Assembly (NCBI GenBank): GCA_022478985.1
Contig: JAKSZP010002711.1
Location: 124,001-188,000 of the forward strand
Direction of reading: 5' to 3'
Origin: Massospora cicadina
Lineage: Eukaryota; Entomophthoromycota; Entomophthoromycetes; Entomophthorales; Entomophthoraceae
Length of the DNA: 64,000 nucleotides
Shown: piece by piece, positions 23,491-33,750 of the stretch
How positions within the stretch are numbered: position 1 is the first letter of the stretch
Layout: every line of letters starts with the position of its first letter
Notes under the pieces: model-generated
The model's database searches: none
Told to the model about the DNA's origin: nothing
Seen by the model: only the letters and a program-made list of their open reading frames with translations
Position numbers and translations under genes: made by a program

Positions 23491-25480
23491 AGCACAATTT
23501 TGCAAAAATTTTATTTTACTGCGGCAAGCCAACCAGGGGACGGACATTACTGATACTCAAATTAGCTTAAGCTAATAATAAAATAAAATAAAAGTCGAAA
23601 CGAGAAGATGGATCCACTCAAACTGATGCAAAAATTTAAACAAAACACACTAACCAAGTCAGAAGCGGAAACATCTATACATCCATGGTGGTGGGTGAAG
23701 GGGGATTAGGAGGCTCTTCTTCCTCATCTGTTTTGACATGTAGCGGCACAAAGCTGATAGCATTGGTGTGGGCGCATCATGGAAATGGGGGTCTAGATAA
23801 CAGATGGGTGCTTGCAACTCAATGTGTGCAATCAGGAGGGTGAAAATATAGTCTGTAAGTGCTTTTTCCGTCTCAGGGCTTACTTTAGGTAAGGTGGCGA
23901 TGGTTGCAAGGTTGTTGAGGGCAATGTGGGTCTTTGGGCTAAAGTTTGCAACCGTCGCAACATTTTGAACTACTGAATTTGCCGCCTGATAGTATCAGAG
24001 ATGGTCTTTTTTCTGTTTGGAAGCATGGTACTAGGTAGGTTAGGAGGTGGCAGGCCCGTAGCCAGTACTGCAACTGATTTTGCAATGGCTTTATGGGTTG
24101 AGCGACATTTGGGGAGGCAACTGCCTCTTCAGCTAGTTGGTGGTCACTTTTAAAAGGGGTGGCATTGGGATGAGGCACATAATGGCGCTTTGGAAATTAA
24201 GCCTCAATTAAGTATTGAGATACATTTTGAATGGAGGGGCCCTGCCCATTCAGATTCAGCAATAAGATCGCCCAATTAATCAACCTCTACCAAATAATCC
24301 CATGGATATTGGTTGAATTTGATTGGGTTATTTGCATATGGGTTATCTTTTTGCGTTTGGCTGGAAGGATGGTTTAAACTTACTTTAGTCCATTATGGCT
24401 CCTGATTGGTGGGTCCAGGAGAAAAGGTTTTAAGATAATTTTTGATTAGTTGATTCAGTGGTTGCTGTGGCTACCACTTTGGGGGGAGGGGGAGGGATAG
24501 TGCCCCCTTCAAAAAATATTATTGGATTGGCTATAAGATCCTCATGCAAAGAGTTGGGTGTGGATAACATGGCTCATGAGATGGAGGGGCAGCGCTGTTT
24601 CGAATGGTCTAGTTAAAAACAGGTAGGGCAAATGGTGCGCCCTCCATCCACTCAAGCCAAAAAAGGATGTTCTGGGGCAGAAGGGAAAATGGTGCGAGGG
24701 GGATTTAGAGGGATATTTCTGTTGATACATGATGATTAGTCATAAAGGCGTGGGGGCCTGCGAGGCAAGTGGCTCTAATGGGAACAGTGAATGGTATTAT
24801 GGGATCAGAACCATATTTTCAATAATCCAGAGATATTTTATTCATTAAAATTTCAGGTGGTAGATGGGTAGGGAGGCCTGCAAACTGAACCACAAGAGTG
24901 GTATCAGTGGGCAACTGGGTACAAGTAGCTGGGAGGGGGTGCCCTTGAACACCAGGGGAATGGTAGCTGCTACTTCAGCATCAGCTTCACTTGAGAAGCC
25001 AAGATCAAAATACCCCTTGAAGGGATGAAAGTCAATGAAGCCTGTAGGCTGCATAACAGCCTGGGTATATTTAATAATAGCTTTCTCTGAAGAGGGGAAC
25101 AACTTACCATTTTCAACCTGAAGGCCAAATTGCATGTTTCTCCGGGGGAGCACAAGGTACAATGTGGCACCGCCTAGGTTTAGGTAAGGTGTAAGGCTAA
25201 GTCTTTAGGCAGGACATAGCGTCCTGAAGGATTTTGAGGGTTAGCTGAGCCACCCTGAGCAATTTTGGCAATGGCTGAAAAAAAATTAGGAGGTGGTGCA
25301 CCACTGCCCCATGTGAGGGCAGCAGGAGTCAAATGCATCAAAATTGGTAACTTGAATAGGGCGACAACGAGTAGAACTGTTTTTACTAAATTTTCAAACT
25401 ATGATTTGACCAAAAATGAGAAATTCGTGAGCAAAGATACCCAATTGGCAAATATAACATTAAGATATTATTGAACTAGG
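23491..25480 (-). mobile_element. Half-LINE hL-3
   Basis: A minus-strand ORF1-only element. Its 3' end (23523-23545 on the plus strand) reads, on the minus strand, GTCCGTCCCCTGGTTGGC. This matches the tail of LINE-1, GTCCATCCCATGGTTGGC at 37489-37508, and is followed by an A/T-rich tail. The body carries the ORF1-like protein of the family and no RT. It sits between RT and RNase H of gypsy D. Ends are approximate and the TSD is not resolved. Confidence 0.75.
23939..25170 (-). pseudogene. ORF1-like protein of half-LINE hL-3
   Basis: The N-terminal piece (25162-24845) reads PTGFIDFHPFKGYFDLGF and TIPLVFKGTP, the family hallmark. Near 24640 the minus strand gives GGRTICPTCF, a stop, LDHSKQRCPS, a well-kept CX2CX4HX4C knuckle apart from the nonsense codon. 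The C-terminal piece is 24178-23939. The knuckle and the HPF block before it are shared with LINE-1 ORF1 (HPFWVTVDSAPPICTHC). Confidence 0.65.
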
Positions 25481-25565
25481 TGATAAGCTGGCAATCATGT
25501 CCGACTAACTGACACCCCTAATTCTGATATTATTGGGAGGAATTTATCTGTTATTTATTTCTGAA
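25481..25565. other. Right margin of block inserted in D pol
   Basis: Short non-coding stretch between the 5' end of hL-3 and the point where the D pol resumes. I see nothing else in it. Confidence 0.3.
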
Positions 25566-26100
25566 AACCTCCAAAAGAAAAACGTACCTTTTGAATGGCA
25601 TCTGGAACAAGAACAGGCTTTTAATGCATTGAGGACCGCTCTTTGCACTAAACCAATTTTAGTCCACCCACGTTTTATCTAACCCTTCTTGCTTTTCATG
25701 AATGTGAGTAATGTTACCATCAGGGACATCCTAGCCCAGCATGATGAAAGTCAGGTCAACCACCCAGTTGCATATTTTAGCAAGACTCTGAGTAAGACCA
25801 AATGGAACTATAGCATAACCAAGCGGGAATGCCTGGCTTCTTGCTAGTAATTTTAACATTATCAGCCCTATCTCTATGGCTTTAATTTATCATCATCACC
25901 AATTATTCCTCACTCCGGTGGCTCCAGCAGATGAAGGACCCCAGATGGTCATTTAGCTATATGGGCCTTAAGACTGCAGATCTGATTTCACCATTGTTTA
26001 TTGTAAGCGTGATCCATTAAAATGCCGATGGCCTCTCTAGGATGCTGGTGCTGGCTGCTTTGATCCCTGAGGAAGACTGAGTGTATGATATTATTAGTTG
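25566..26100 (+). pseudogene. RNase H of gypsy D
   Basis: Reads KKNVPFEWHLEQEQAFNALR, then FMNVSNVTIRDILAQHDE where an active enzyme has a D-A-S metal-binding segment, then HPVAYFSKTLSKTKWNYSIT and KRECLAS. The Asp of the first metal site is lost and stops follow. This completes the pol interrupted at 22440. Confidence 0.7.
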
Positions 26101-26199
26101 ATCTGAACATTTTAAGTTGGAAATTCCTGAGGTCCAAGCTGAGCTCCAAAAGGTGACCTGGGACACTCAGATCAAGGATGGGCTTCTATAAAAGAAGGC

Positions 26200-27290
26200 C
26201 AATAAGACATGGCTGCCTTATATACGCCCTTCTTTCCAAACAGATGGTAACCTAGAGGGCCATACTACAGTGGGACATGGAGCAGTTAAGAAGACTCACG
26301 AATGGTCGAAATCAAGATGTTATTGGGATCAATGATGTAGACCATCCATGAGGTCCTGGAGGCCTATATGACTTGCCTATACCAAGACCAGGCCAGTCCT
26401 CAATATCAACACTTTGTCATCACCCTGATGGAATCCTTCATTGTCATTAGCATTGATATGATAGGCCCTCTCCCCACTGGACTTCACGGCCATAAATATA
26501 TCCTCCTAGCCATGTATCATCTACCCATATGGGTAGAAGAGATTTTGGTCCCCGCTGTTACTGCAGGGGCCACAGCTCTCTTCTTATTTGATCCATTTTA
26601 ATAACATGGATGCCCGCAAACTTTTGTTTTTAACAATGGGTTTAATTTCACCTCGTAGGTAGTCCATGAACTTGCTTAGATATTTGGCACTAACTAAAAC
26701 TTCGCCGCCCTTAAAGCCCATCAAATAACGGGGCAGCGAAACACGCTAACAAAACCTAGTCTCCATGTTATGGAAGATGGACACCTCTGATCCTGCTTGC
26801 CAGAAGAATTATTTACCCTGCGCTTTGCTTGTCTACCTAATCTGCTACCACCAAGTCATTAAAAAGTCCTTTTTGAAGCTCTATATAGACGTTCTCCCTG
26901 GCTCCCAAGTAGCGTTCAGCCTTTGCTTGAAACCTCCGCTCCTAAGAGCTCTGATCTAACCATGAGGGCCTTTGTCTGTGGATTTGTCCAGCTTTAAGCC
27001 CTAGCCATGCTAGTAATCTTCATCACCACTGGAAGGGAGAAATCCTAATTTAATGTCAACTGACCCTCCTTACCAATTATTAATTAGTTGACCTCATTCT
27101 CTTTTATCACCATCAACCTGGAGATCAACAGAATAAGCTTGACGTTCTTTGGTCTGAACCTTATAAGGTCATCCACAAGATGAACTCCAAGTACTCCATT
27201 GCTTACATCAACCATGGGACAGTGGTGAATTGAGTGCATGGCTAGTTCTTCAGGCCCTATTATCCCCTCTGACAAGATCTTGACTGGGGC
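26200..27290 (+). pseudogene. Integrase of gypsy D
   Basis: Order seen on the plus strand: a GHGAVKKTHEW segment in the zinc-binding region, a core beginning VISIDMIGPLPTG with ILLAMYHLPIWVEE (26.44-26.54 kb), LKSPFEALYRR-like sequence near 26.87 kb, and a C-terminal tail around 27.1-27.25 kb corresponding to PYKVIHKMNSKYSIAYINHG. The same tail occurs in reverse at 44.6-44.9 kb (D3). No chromodomain is seen. A purine-rich TGACTGGGGCGT at 27281-27292 directly precedes the 3' LTR. Confidence 0.7.
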
Positions 27291-27292
27291 GT
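27281..27292 (+). promoter_or_regulatory. Polypurine tract of gypsy D
   Basis: TGACTGGGGCGT abuts the 3' LTR, in the place where plus-strand priming occurs. D3 has a comparable GAGGTGGCGT before its LTR. Confidence 0.5.
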
Positions 27293-27765
27293 TATCAAGA
27301 TTCAAGATGATGAGCAAGACAAAATCCCTGCTCCCAAATAAAACCTCACAGATTGGCTCTCAAACTAGTCTAAACAGAACCTTATCATGAAGGCACCAAG
27401 ACTAGATTCAATCAGGAAGCATCACACATATAAGCATTGATGGAATCACCTTCAGGAATCCTGTCCTTGCTTCCTGAATCTTGAGAGGCAACGCCCCCAC
27501 TTCTGCGGTTATGAGGATGATGCAGTATAATGAGGCCACCATTCAGGCGATCAATCCAGAATTCAGTAAAAGATCTGGATCCTACAGGATCATGAAGGTC
27601 CCTGAGGCACCATATCCCACACGTCCTATAAATATTGACACTTTCTAACACAAAAAAGCAGTCTTTATCTTCTCCATCTTTTTCTTTCTTGAACTCTCCA
27701 CTACTTTTCAGATTTGAGTCCATTTTTGGACTTTGGCAACTGCAAAAAGTACTGTTATGCTGAGC
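27293..27765 (+). repeat. 3' LTR of gypsy D
   Basis: 473 bp starting TATCAAGATTCAAGATGATG; colinear with the 5' copy at 16086-16562, including the TATAAATATT box near 27625 and the CTTTCTAACACAAAAAAG segment. The right flank GGCAT pairs with AGCAT before the 5' LTR. Confidence 0.83.
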
Positions 27766-27770
27766 GGCAT

Positions 27771-28200
27771 TATGTGGTTCCTTGAGATAAATGATACCCT
27801 GGATATTCACGTCTTAAATACCAAAGTTTTTTAATTATTTGGAATGCACATATTGTGATATTTTTGTTGCAAAAACCCAAGTGGATGCAATCATAGATAC
27901 AGGAGCACCAGTTTATATTGTATTGACCAAGTTGGTGGCTAAGTTAGCACTGAAACCCGATGCGGAGCATTGGATGATGTACAGTATTTCTGGGGCAGAA
28001 TTCACCATTTTAGAAGGAGCATATAGTGTGCTAACACTGCAGTTTGGGACAAGTGAAGTCTCTGCACCTGTAATTTTGTTGCCAAATAACTCTATGACAT
28101 TTTGATAAGAGTAGCTTTCATGCGCCAATTTGGTGTGGTAGTTGAGGTGGCGGAGGAGGAGTTTGAGATCCTATGGTAGAGAATTCCAGTTTACTTCACC
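27771..28200 (+). pseudogene. Gag end and protease of gypsy A
   Basis: The frame resumes after D with WFLEINDTLDIHVLNTKVF, which pairs with RFLGKGDTLNLHLLNSNVF in B2. The protease follows at 27839-28105: ECTYCDIFVAKTQVDAIIDT, then GAPVYIVLTKLVAKL. The DTGAP active site is intact here, unlike in B1 (DMG) and B2 (DGG). The downstream ILLPNNS matches the NYELLIG region of B1. The protein is still broken by a stop after 28105. Confidence 0.75.
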
Positions 28201-29586
28201 TTAAATGGAGTGCAAAAGGATTCCATCCACATGGGGCAAGCTAATATCGCATATTGCAATAGAGTGATCCCATCTTCTACCAGCTCCTGAAAAATAAAAT
28301 TAGGGTCCTCCCTTAATAGATATATGAGTATTATGGCTTACCACTCTGATCCGCGGCACTGTGACAATTCCCTCTGGCCACCAAGTTTTCTTGGGGACAG
28401 AGATTGAGATCATGATACCCAAAGGCTTTATGGGGAGGTCCTAGGACCCTATCAGCAATCCCACCTTGAACTCCATGTGGCCTCAGGTATCATATTAAAT
28501 GGACATGGGGAAGTCAAAGTGTTGCTAGACAACCTGTAGTTAGGCCTTCTATGTTCCACCTACATCAGGTGGTGGCATAGTGCATCTGACTCCTGTCGAT
28601 GAAGTCTTACAGGTTCACAAATTTGGTTTTCTGGTTGTGTTTGGCCTTACCACCTGATAACTCCCGGGATGAATGGCAGTGGTTCCATGAGAAGCTCTAG
28701 TGTGGTTATTGGAAGAGTATAACCAAGTACTGTCTTTATTATAGAATTAATGAGAGATTTTTGCAGCCAATCATCATTATTTGGGATGCGCTCATGGAGT
28801 CATTTTTCTTGGGTGGACATGTGAGATCACCTTTTTATTTGGTTCCGGCCAATCCGCCACTCAAAGGCTTCAGAGGAGGTGGTGTCTGATAAAATAAGGT
28901 AGCTTCTGGAGAAGGGAATGCTGGAGCCATCCAAGATTACTTGGGGTATGCCTGCATTAATTGTTAAAAAGAAGGACGGCACCAGCTGGGTATTGATTGA
29001 CTACCAAAAGCTGAACAGCATCACCAAAAATGATTCATACCCGCTGCCTCAAAACGATGATGATTTAGATTGTCTAGGTGGAGCTTACTATTTTTTGGCC
29101 ATGAACTACTATCATGTTATTGGAAAATCGAGTTGCTGTGGCAGAACAAGAGAAATGTGCAATGATCACTTCCAAAGGGTTATTCCAGCCCAAAAATATG
29201 CCGCAAGGGCTATGCAATGCCCCAGATAAGTTTCAACAATCCATGAACACTATTAAGGTGAATCTAAAGTTGTTGTGCATCCTTGTCTACCTCAATAACA
29301 ATAATGTTTTCTTACAAACGATTTTGGAGCATCTGAATCATTTGGAAAAAGTATTCCACTGGCTTGCTGAGGTTAACATACATATTAAGCCTCAAAAATG
29401 CCACTTCTTCAAAGAGCAATATGAGAATCTCAGGTTTGTAGTGGACTCAAAGGCACTTAAGTTGCAACTGGCCAAGGCAGAAGCCATAAAAAATGATGGA
29501 CTGACCAAATACCAAGCGTGATATTCTGGTGTTTCTAGGCATGGTCAGGTACTACTGATGCTTCATTACCACTTTTAGTAGTTCTG
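28201..29586 (+). pseudogene. Reverse transcriptase of gypsy A
   Basis: Reads MPALIVKKKDGTSWVLIDYQ (about 28950-29010), SITKNDSYPLPQ, then in another frame TSKGLFQPKNMPQGLCNAPD (about 29170-29230). The catalytic box at 29288-29299 is YLNN instead of YLDD. KPQKCHFFKEQYENLRFVVD and a GMVRYY-FITTFSSS thumb follow. At 29586 the frame is interrupted by a solo LTR, after which it resumes in frame. Confidence 0.78.
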
Positions 29587-30385
29587 TGTCAGGGAAACTG
29601 GAGCGCAGGAGGTCGCTGGAGGGAAAGATACAGGCCAAAGGTGACACAACAAGGCCAAGTGACTAAAAAAATGAAGAGACATCCTTAACAATCAGTATTG
29701 TGTTTCCAAATAGTTTTGTGGAACAAAATGTACACCAAACTGGCCACAAGCATCAGGGACATAAGGCCCTGGGAGCTGGGAAGGGTGGCGAAAAATCTAG
29801 GGCAAAATGCAGTGAAATAGGAGGAGGCGGAGCCCACGGCATAGGTGGTGGAGTAGGTGGCGGACTCAGGTACAACAGGAGGGGCGAACCAGTTCAGAAA
29901 ATGGACTCCAGCCATTGCAAAACTCTGCCAAGTAGTTTTATGCGGAAAACCCAAGTACAAAAGATGTGCCAAAATCCTAAATTTTATTAAAAGGCTCAGT
30001 TTATCTGAGAAAAGCGAAGCCTTTCTCATCTTGGGATTAAATTTATAGGGGGTTTCTTCATGAAGATTCTAACGGTTAATGGAATCTGATATGAGCTACA
30101 AATTCGTTGTTTTTCAACAAAATCAAATTTTTTTGAATTTGGCCAGATTCCAAAACCTCATATCTTGTGATTTTTTGGGTGTTGAGTTCGATTCCCGCCT
30201 TATCTTGTATATCAATCAAGCCGGTTCCCACAGCCCTGGCTGGCAAAGCCAAAACCCATTTTTTGTCAATGACCTTAGATAGGTCATTGGTGACCCTTAG
30301 GGGTTCTGGTCTCTGCCCCAAGATCTTATTGGATTTGGCTTTAGATGGTCGATTAATTTCAGGAAAAATGTCACTAGCTGTGACA
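29587..30385. repeat. Solo LTR of an unplaced family in gypsy A pol
   Basis: A 799-bp block starting TGTCAGGGAAACTGG and ending AGCTGTGACA, so the termini form TGTCA/TGACA. It is flanked on both sides by TTCTG, an exact 5-bp TSD (29582-29586 and 30386-30390). Removing the block and one TSD restores an open gypsy frame across the junction (FITTFSSS to GSPLFKFLKND). No second copy is in the window, so its family is unknown. Its orientation is uncertain; an AATAAA lies on the minus strand near 29985. Confidence 0.87.
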
Positions 30386-30900
30386 TTCTGGGTCCCCACT
30401 CTTTAAGTTTCTGAAGAATGATGCAACGTTCAAATGGACGGAAAATTACCAAAGTTCCTTCAAAACAATCTAGATGGCGTTGATCAGCGAACCAGTGTTG
30501 CAATATAAACTTCAAGAAGGAGTTCATCGTCCAGATGGATGCATCCCTTTCTATCATTGGGGTGGTACTATCTTAACAGGATGAAGAGGGGGTAAAGCAT
30601 CCCTCGCTTATTGCAGCAGATTTTTGAACTTCAATGAGAAGAATTACATGGTGACTGAGTGGGAGTGCCTAGCTGTTATTACGCTTATAATCAGTTTCAG
30701 TATACCTTCTTGGAGTTAAATTTAAGGCTGTAACGGACCACGCTTTCTTGTTTGTTGTAGAATCTATGGGAGCTGGAGGGACGGCTCACCCATGGGCTCT
30801 CAAGCTTCAAGCCTATGACTTCAAAATAGTTCACCACCCTGGTGCAAAGCATCATAATGTTGAATGTCTATCCAGATAACAATGGTCGCTATAACGGCAG
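30386..30900 (+). pseudogene. RNase H of gypsy A
   Basis: Continues the RT after the solo LTR: PLFKFLKNDATFKWTENYQ, EFIVQMDASLSIIGVVLS (the MDAS carries the first metal-binding Asp), then a region ending GAKHHNVECLSR, the usual end of gypsy RNase H before the tether. Frame changes and a stop inside FKTI show that it is dead. Confidence 0.75.
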
Positions 30901-31229
30901 ATCTGGGTCTTTTGTGGTATGAAAATATGATAAGTGGTAATTATGATGATGAACCATTTCAAGATATTCAGGCATTAGATGGTATGTGGCCTGGTACATT
31001 TTTGAAAAATGGTGAGATTTACATTTAGATCAGTGGGGTTATGGCGAATTTTTTGAACTCTCTTCTAAACAGAGCAATTAGTAGAGCGCTCACAAGGTAG
31101 TAAGGCATGGAGGGGTATGTGAAATGTTGGAGTTTCTGTAAACGCAATATTTTTGGGAAAGCATGCACTTTGACATTCTTAAAACAATCTAAGGTATCAC
31201 CAATGCTAGATAGAAAAGCCTTTTTCAAA

Positions 31230-32104
31230 ATACCTCCTATTGGCTGATGAAACCCATTTTGCTTGGCACAAAGTATCCTTTAATATTGTGGGACCCTTTA
31301 TGACAGGCGCGAATTGCTCCAAGTACATCCTGATAGAAAAAGATCATTTAATATGGTGAGTAGAGGAATGGGCGATAAGAGATTTAATGCTGTCAAATTT
31401 TGCCAAATTCATAGTGGAGTGCATAAATAACGGCATGGCTGCATACAGTCATACTTGCTGACAACTTAACTAACTTCAACTCACATATCCTCCCAAAGTT
31501 GAATAAACTAATGGCCATCTGCGGAAATTTAACAACCCCATACCATCCTGAGCCTAATGGAATGGTCAAGTGAGTGAACGTAATGCTGGTGAAATACTTA
31601 GGAAACTGGTGGCAGATATACCAAAAGATTGGAGTACCCTCCCCTCCACCATTGTATTTGCCTATAGGATTAGTTATCACTTTGCAACCAGAAAGAGTCC
31701 TAACCAGCTGCTTTATGGAAGGCTCGCCTTGCCTACACTACTTTATTCCTGTGTATAGGATACCATCAGAACTGATCCAAAAGCTATCTGATTGCTTTGA
31801 CGTCTACGCTAATCAAAATTCCAGACTGAAGTGTACTCAACCAATTTAGCTAAGAAGATCAAAGATCATGCCACTGATCAATTATGGCAAAGTAAACTTC
31901 TACAGTTTGCAATAGGAGAGAGTTTCATTTAACATAATCAGCATGAGTTCAGATGGAGGAATACTTTAGCTAGTATATTGATTGGTCCTTTTTGAGGTAA
32001 TAAAAAAGATGGGTGCCAATGCCTAACCCATCAAGGACCTAGCAAGTGGTCAGATTATCAACTGATTGCACGCTAAGTTCCTTATGGCATATAACAAATA
32101 GAAA
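31230..32104 (+). pseudogene. Integrase of gypsy A
   Basis: The core reads FNIVGPFMTGANCSKYILIE near 31.28-31.34 kb (first catalytic Asp replaced), a TTPYHPEPNGMV segment near 31.53-31.56 kb, then SERNAGEILRKLVADIPKDW and FATRKSPNQLLYGRLALPTL (31.57-31.74 kb). A C-terminal GPF-type segment is near 31.99 kb and ends with sequence matching B2 just before its 3' LTR. No chromodomain is seen. The stretch 30901-31230 between RNase H and integrase is eroded and shows no clear motif. Confidence 0.72.
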
Positions 32105-32240
32105 TTATAATAATACAAGTAAATAAATAAATAATTAAATTAATAAATATATAAGTATAAAATAAAAATAAATAAAATAAAATCCAAATAAAAATAAAAA
32201 TAATATAATAATGAAATAAACAAAATAAAGATAAAGAATA
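32105..32240 (+). repeat. A/T-rich (TAAA)-type tract
   Basis: A run of AATAAATAAATAA-like units of about 130 bp between the end of the A pol and LINE-1. It resembles an expanded LINE tail, since both LINEs here end in CACAATAAAT. LINE-1 inserted at its right end. Confidence 0.7.
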
Positions 32241-32336
32241 GAAACTTTTCTCTCTCATTGCAATCACTTTTGCAATTTATTCAATTCAAGTCTGATTCTA
32301 GTTTGATAATCTCACAGAGGAGATTAGTCTGCGCCC

Positions 32337-33743
32337 ATGTCAGGGAGCAGTTGGGCATGTAAGGTAAGAGGAGTAGGTGGTAGGCCTGCGGCCTCAAACG
32401 TTCAAAAACGACCCAGAGAAACCGGTGGAATAGAAAAAATAAAAAACTGGTGGTCTCTATTTCCCCAGAAATCCTCGCTTGGCAAGCACGATGCAACCAG
32501 TACATCAACACGCCGCACTCTCAACCACTCTTGTTGGTGGAATACAGAGTCCATGTGCTTCTGGACATCCAACAAACAGCTTTATGGGAAAAATTTTGTG
32601 GGGATGTGCACACTTTTTTCCTGATTATAGTGTATGTCACACCTCACTCCATGTTATGCAGTTGGCTGGACCTCAGTTTCAAAAACAAGGAGGCAGCAGA
32701 CAAAGCTGCTGCGGTGCACATAGTGATTGACCTCCCCAAAGGGCAATGGGTCGTCAAAACTAAATGCACCAGATGGATAAAATCCAACCAAATTTTCCTC
32801 ACGTTTGACTTTTTGCCTATTACAGTAAAACGTGCCATTTTTGGAGCAACACCTGAAAGATGGTCTCACAATATATGGCGAAATAAAATCTTTTGAAATG
32901 CAATGCTTCATGATGATGCCACACCTGTGCACTGGCAAAGCCATTGCAGTTCTGACCCCAACTGAGGAGATTGCAAAGGACCTAACCCAGATCCTGCACT
33001 CCACATATATCAATATTGAAGGGCATACCACCCACCCATTCTGGGTGACCGTGGACAGTGCGCCCCCCATCTGCACCCACTGTGATACGTTTGGCCATAA
33101 GGCACATGCATGCCCCACCAAGGAGGGCATCACATTCCAAGAGCACCCCTCGGTGGCCATGGCCAGCGGAGAGGCGCACTATGAACCAACCGCAAGCACC
33201 AAAGAGGCTTTCCCATGAGGAGCACAAGGCTGCTACCTACTGGTAATACATATTTCCCTGCAAGAGTGGAAGAAGGCCAAGCAGGCCCACAGGGCTGCAG
33301 CCAAGGAAGCGGCCAAAGTCACCACTGCTATCCCACACTCCCAACACCAGGAGGACATTGAAACCTTCGCAGCGGAAGCAACTTGAGAATCCCTCAACCA
33401 ATCAGATTGGGAAGCCCATGCTGATTGGGCCACCCAATTTGAGGATCCAAAGGGTGACTTGATCTCACCCAATTTTTGCAACCAAGCTCCGGTTGAAACC
33501 AACTTAGGGTCTAACCTACCTGAAAATTTTTTTTGACCTGATTGTAGGTGCGCCAAACTCATCCACACCACAAAATATTCATTTGACGTTGGGGAAACAA
33601 AAAGCAAAGGCAAAAGCCAACGCGAACCTTTCTGCTAAAATTAACAAAACTACTGATAGTGTTGCTGCAAGCACCCACACTGCCATGAAGGCCTGTGGGG
33701 ATCTAGAGTCTAGTGGGCCTGGGTGCCCACCCCCTCGCACCTA
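32337..33743 (+). pseudogene. LINE-1 ORF1, RNA-binding protein
   Basis: The N-terminal and middle parts are spread over three frames: SPEILAWQARCNQYINTPHS, a LDLPKG-W segment, and then the clean 128-residue stretch 32832-33218. That stretch contains HPFWVTVDSAPPICTHC followed by DTFGHKAHACP, a CX2CX4HX4C knuckle. A Lys/Ala-rich tail follows, and a stop at about 33743 lies 7 bases before the ORF2 start. The protein would coat LINE RNA. Two or more frameshifts make it inactive. Confidence 0.78.
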
Positions 33744-33750
33744 AGGTTCA

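Larger units (their letters stand above)
16086..27765 (+). mobile_element. Ty3/gypsy element D inside gypsy A
   Basis: LTRs at 16086-16562 and 27293-27765 flank a gypsy gag-pol on the plus strand. The flanks are AGCAT and GGCAT, a 5-bp TSD with one change. When D is removed the A gag reads through (GAGTGAGCAT joined to TATGTGG), aligning base by base with the B2 gag near 49.4 kb. D itself holds half-LINE hL-2 in its leader, and a composite block of about 3.1 kb, including hL-3, between RT and RNase H. Unpacked it is about 6.7 kb. Confidence 0.85.

Noticed and set aside
27412..27810. 132-residue minus-strand frame
   Set aside because: It lies wholly over the gypsy D 3' LTR, which does not code for a protein; no family match is visible.
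30076..30399. 107-residue minus-strand frame as a captured host gene
   Set aside because: Its start lies outside the solo LTR, in the TSD and pol flank, so the frame crosses an insertion junction; no domain is recognised.
32654..33160. 168-residue minus-strand frame
   Set aside because: It is antisense to LINE-1 ORF1 with its zinc knuckle, and the plus-strand reading is supported by copy 2.
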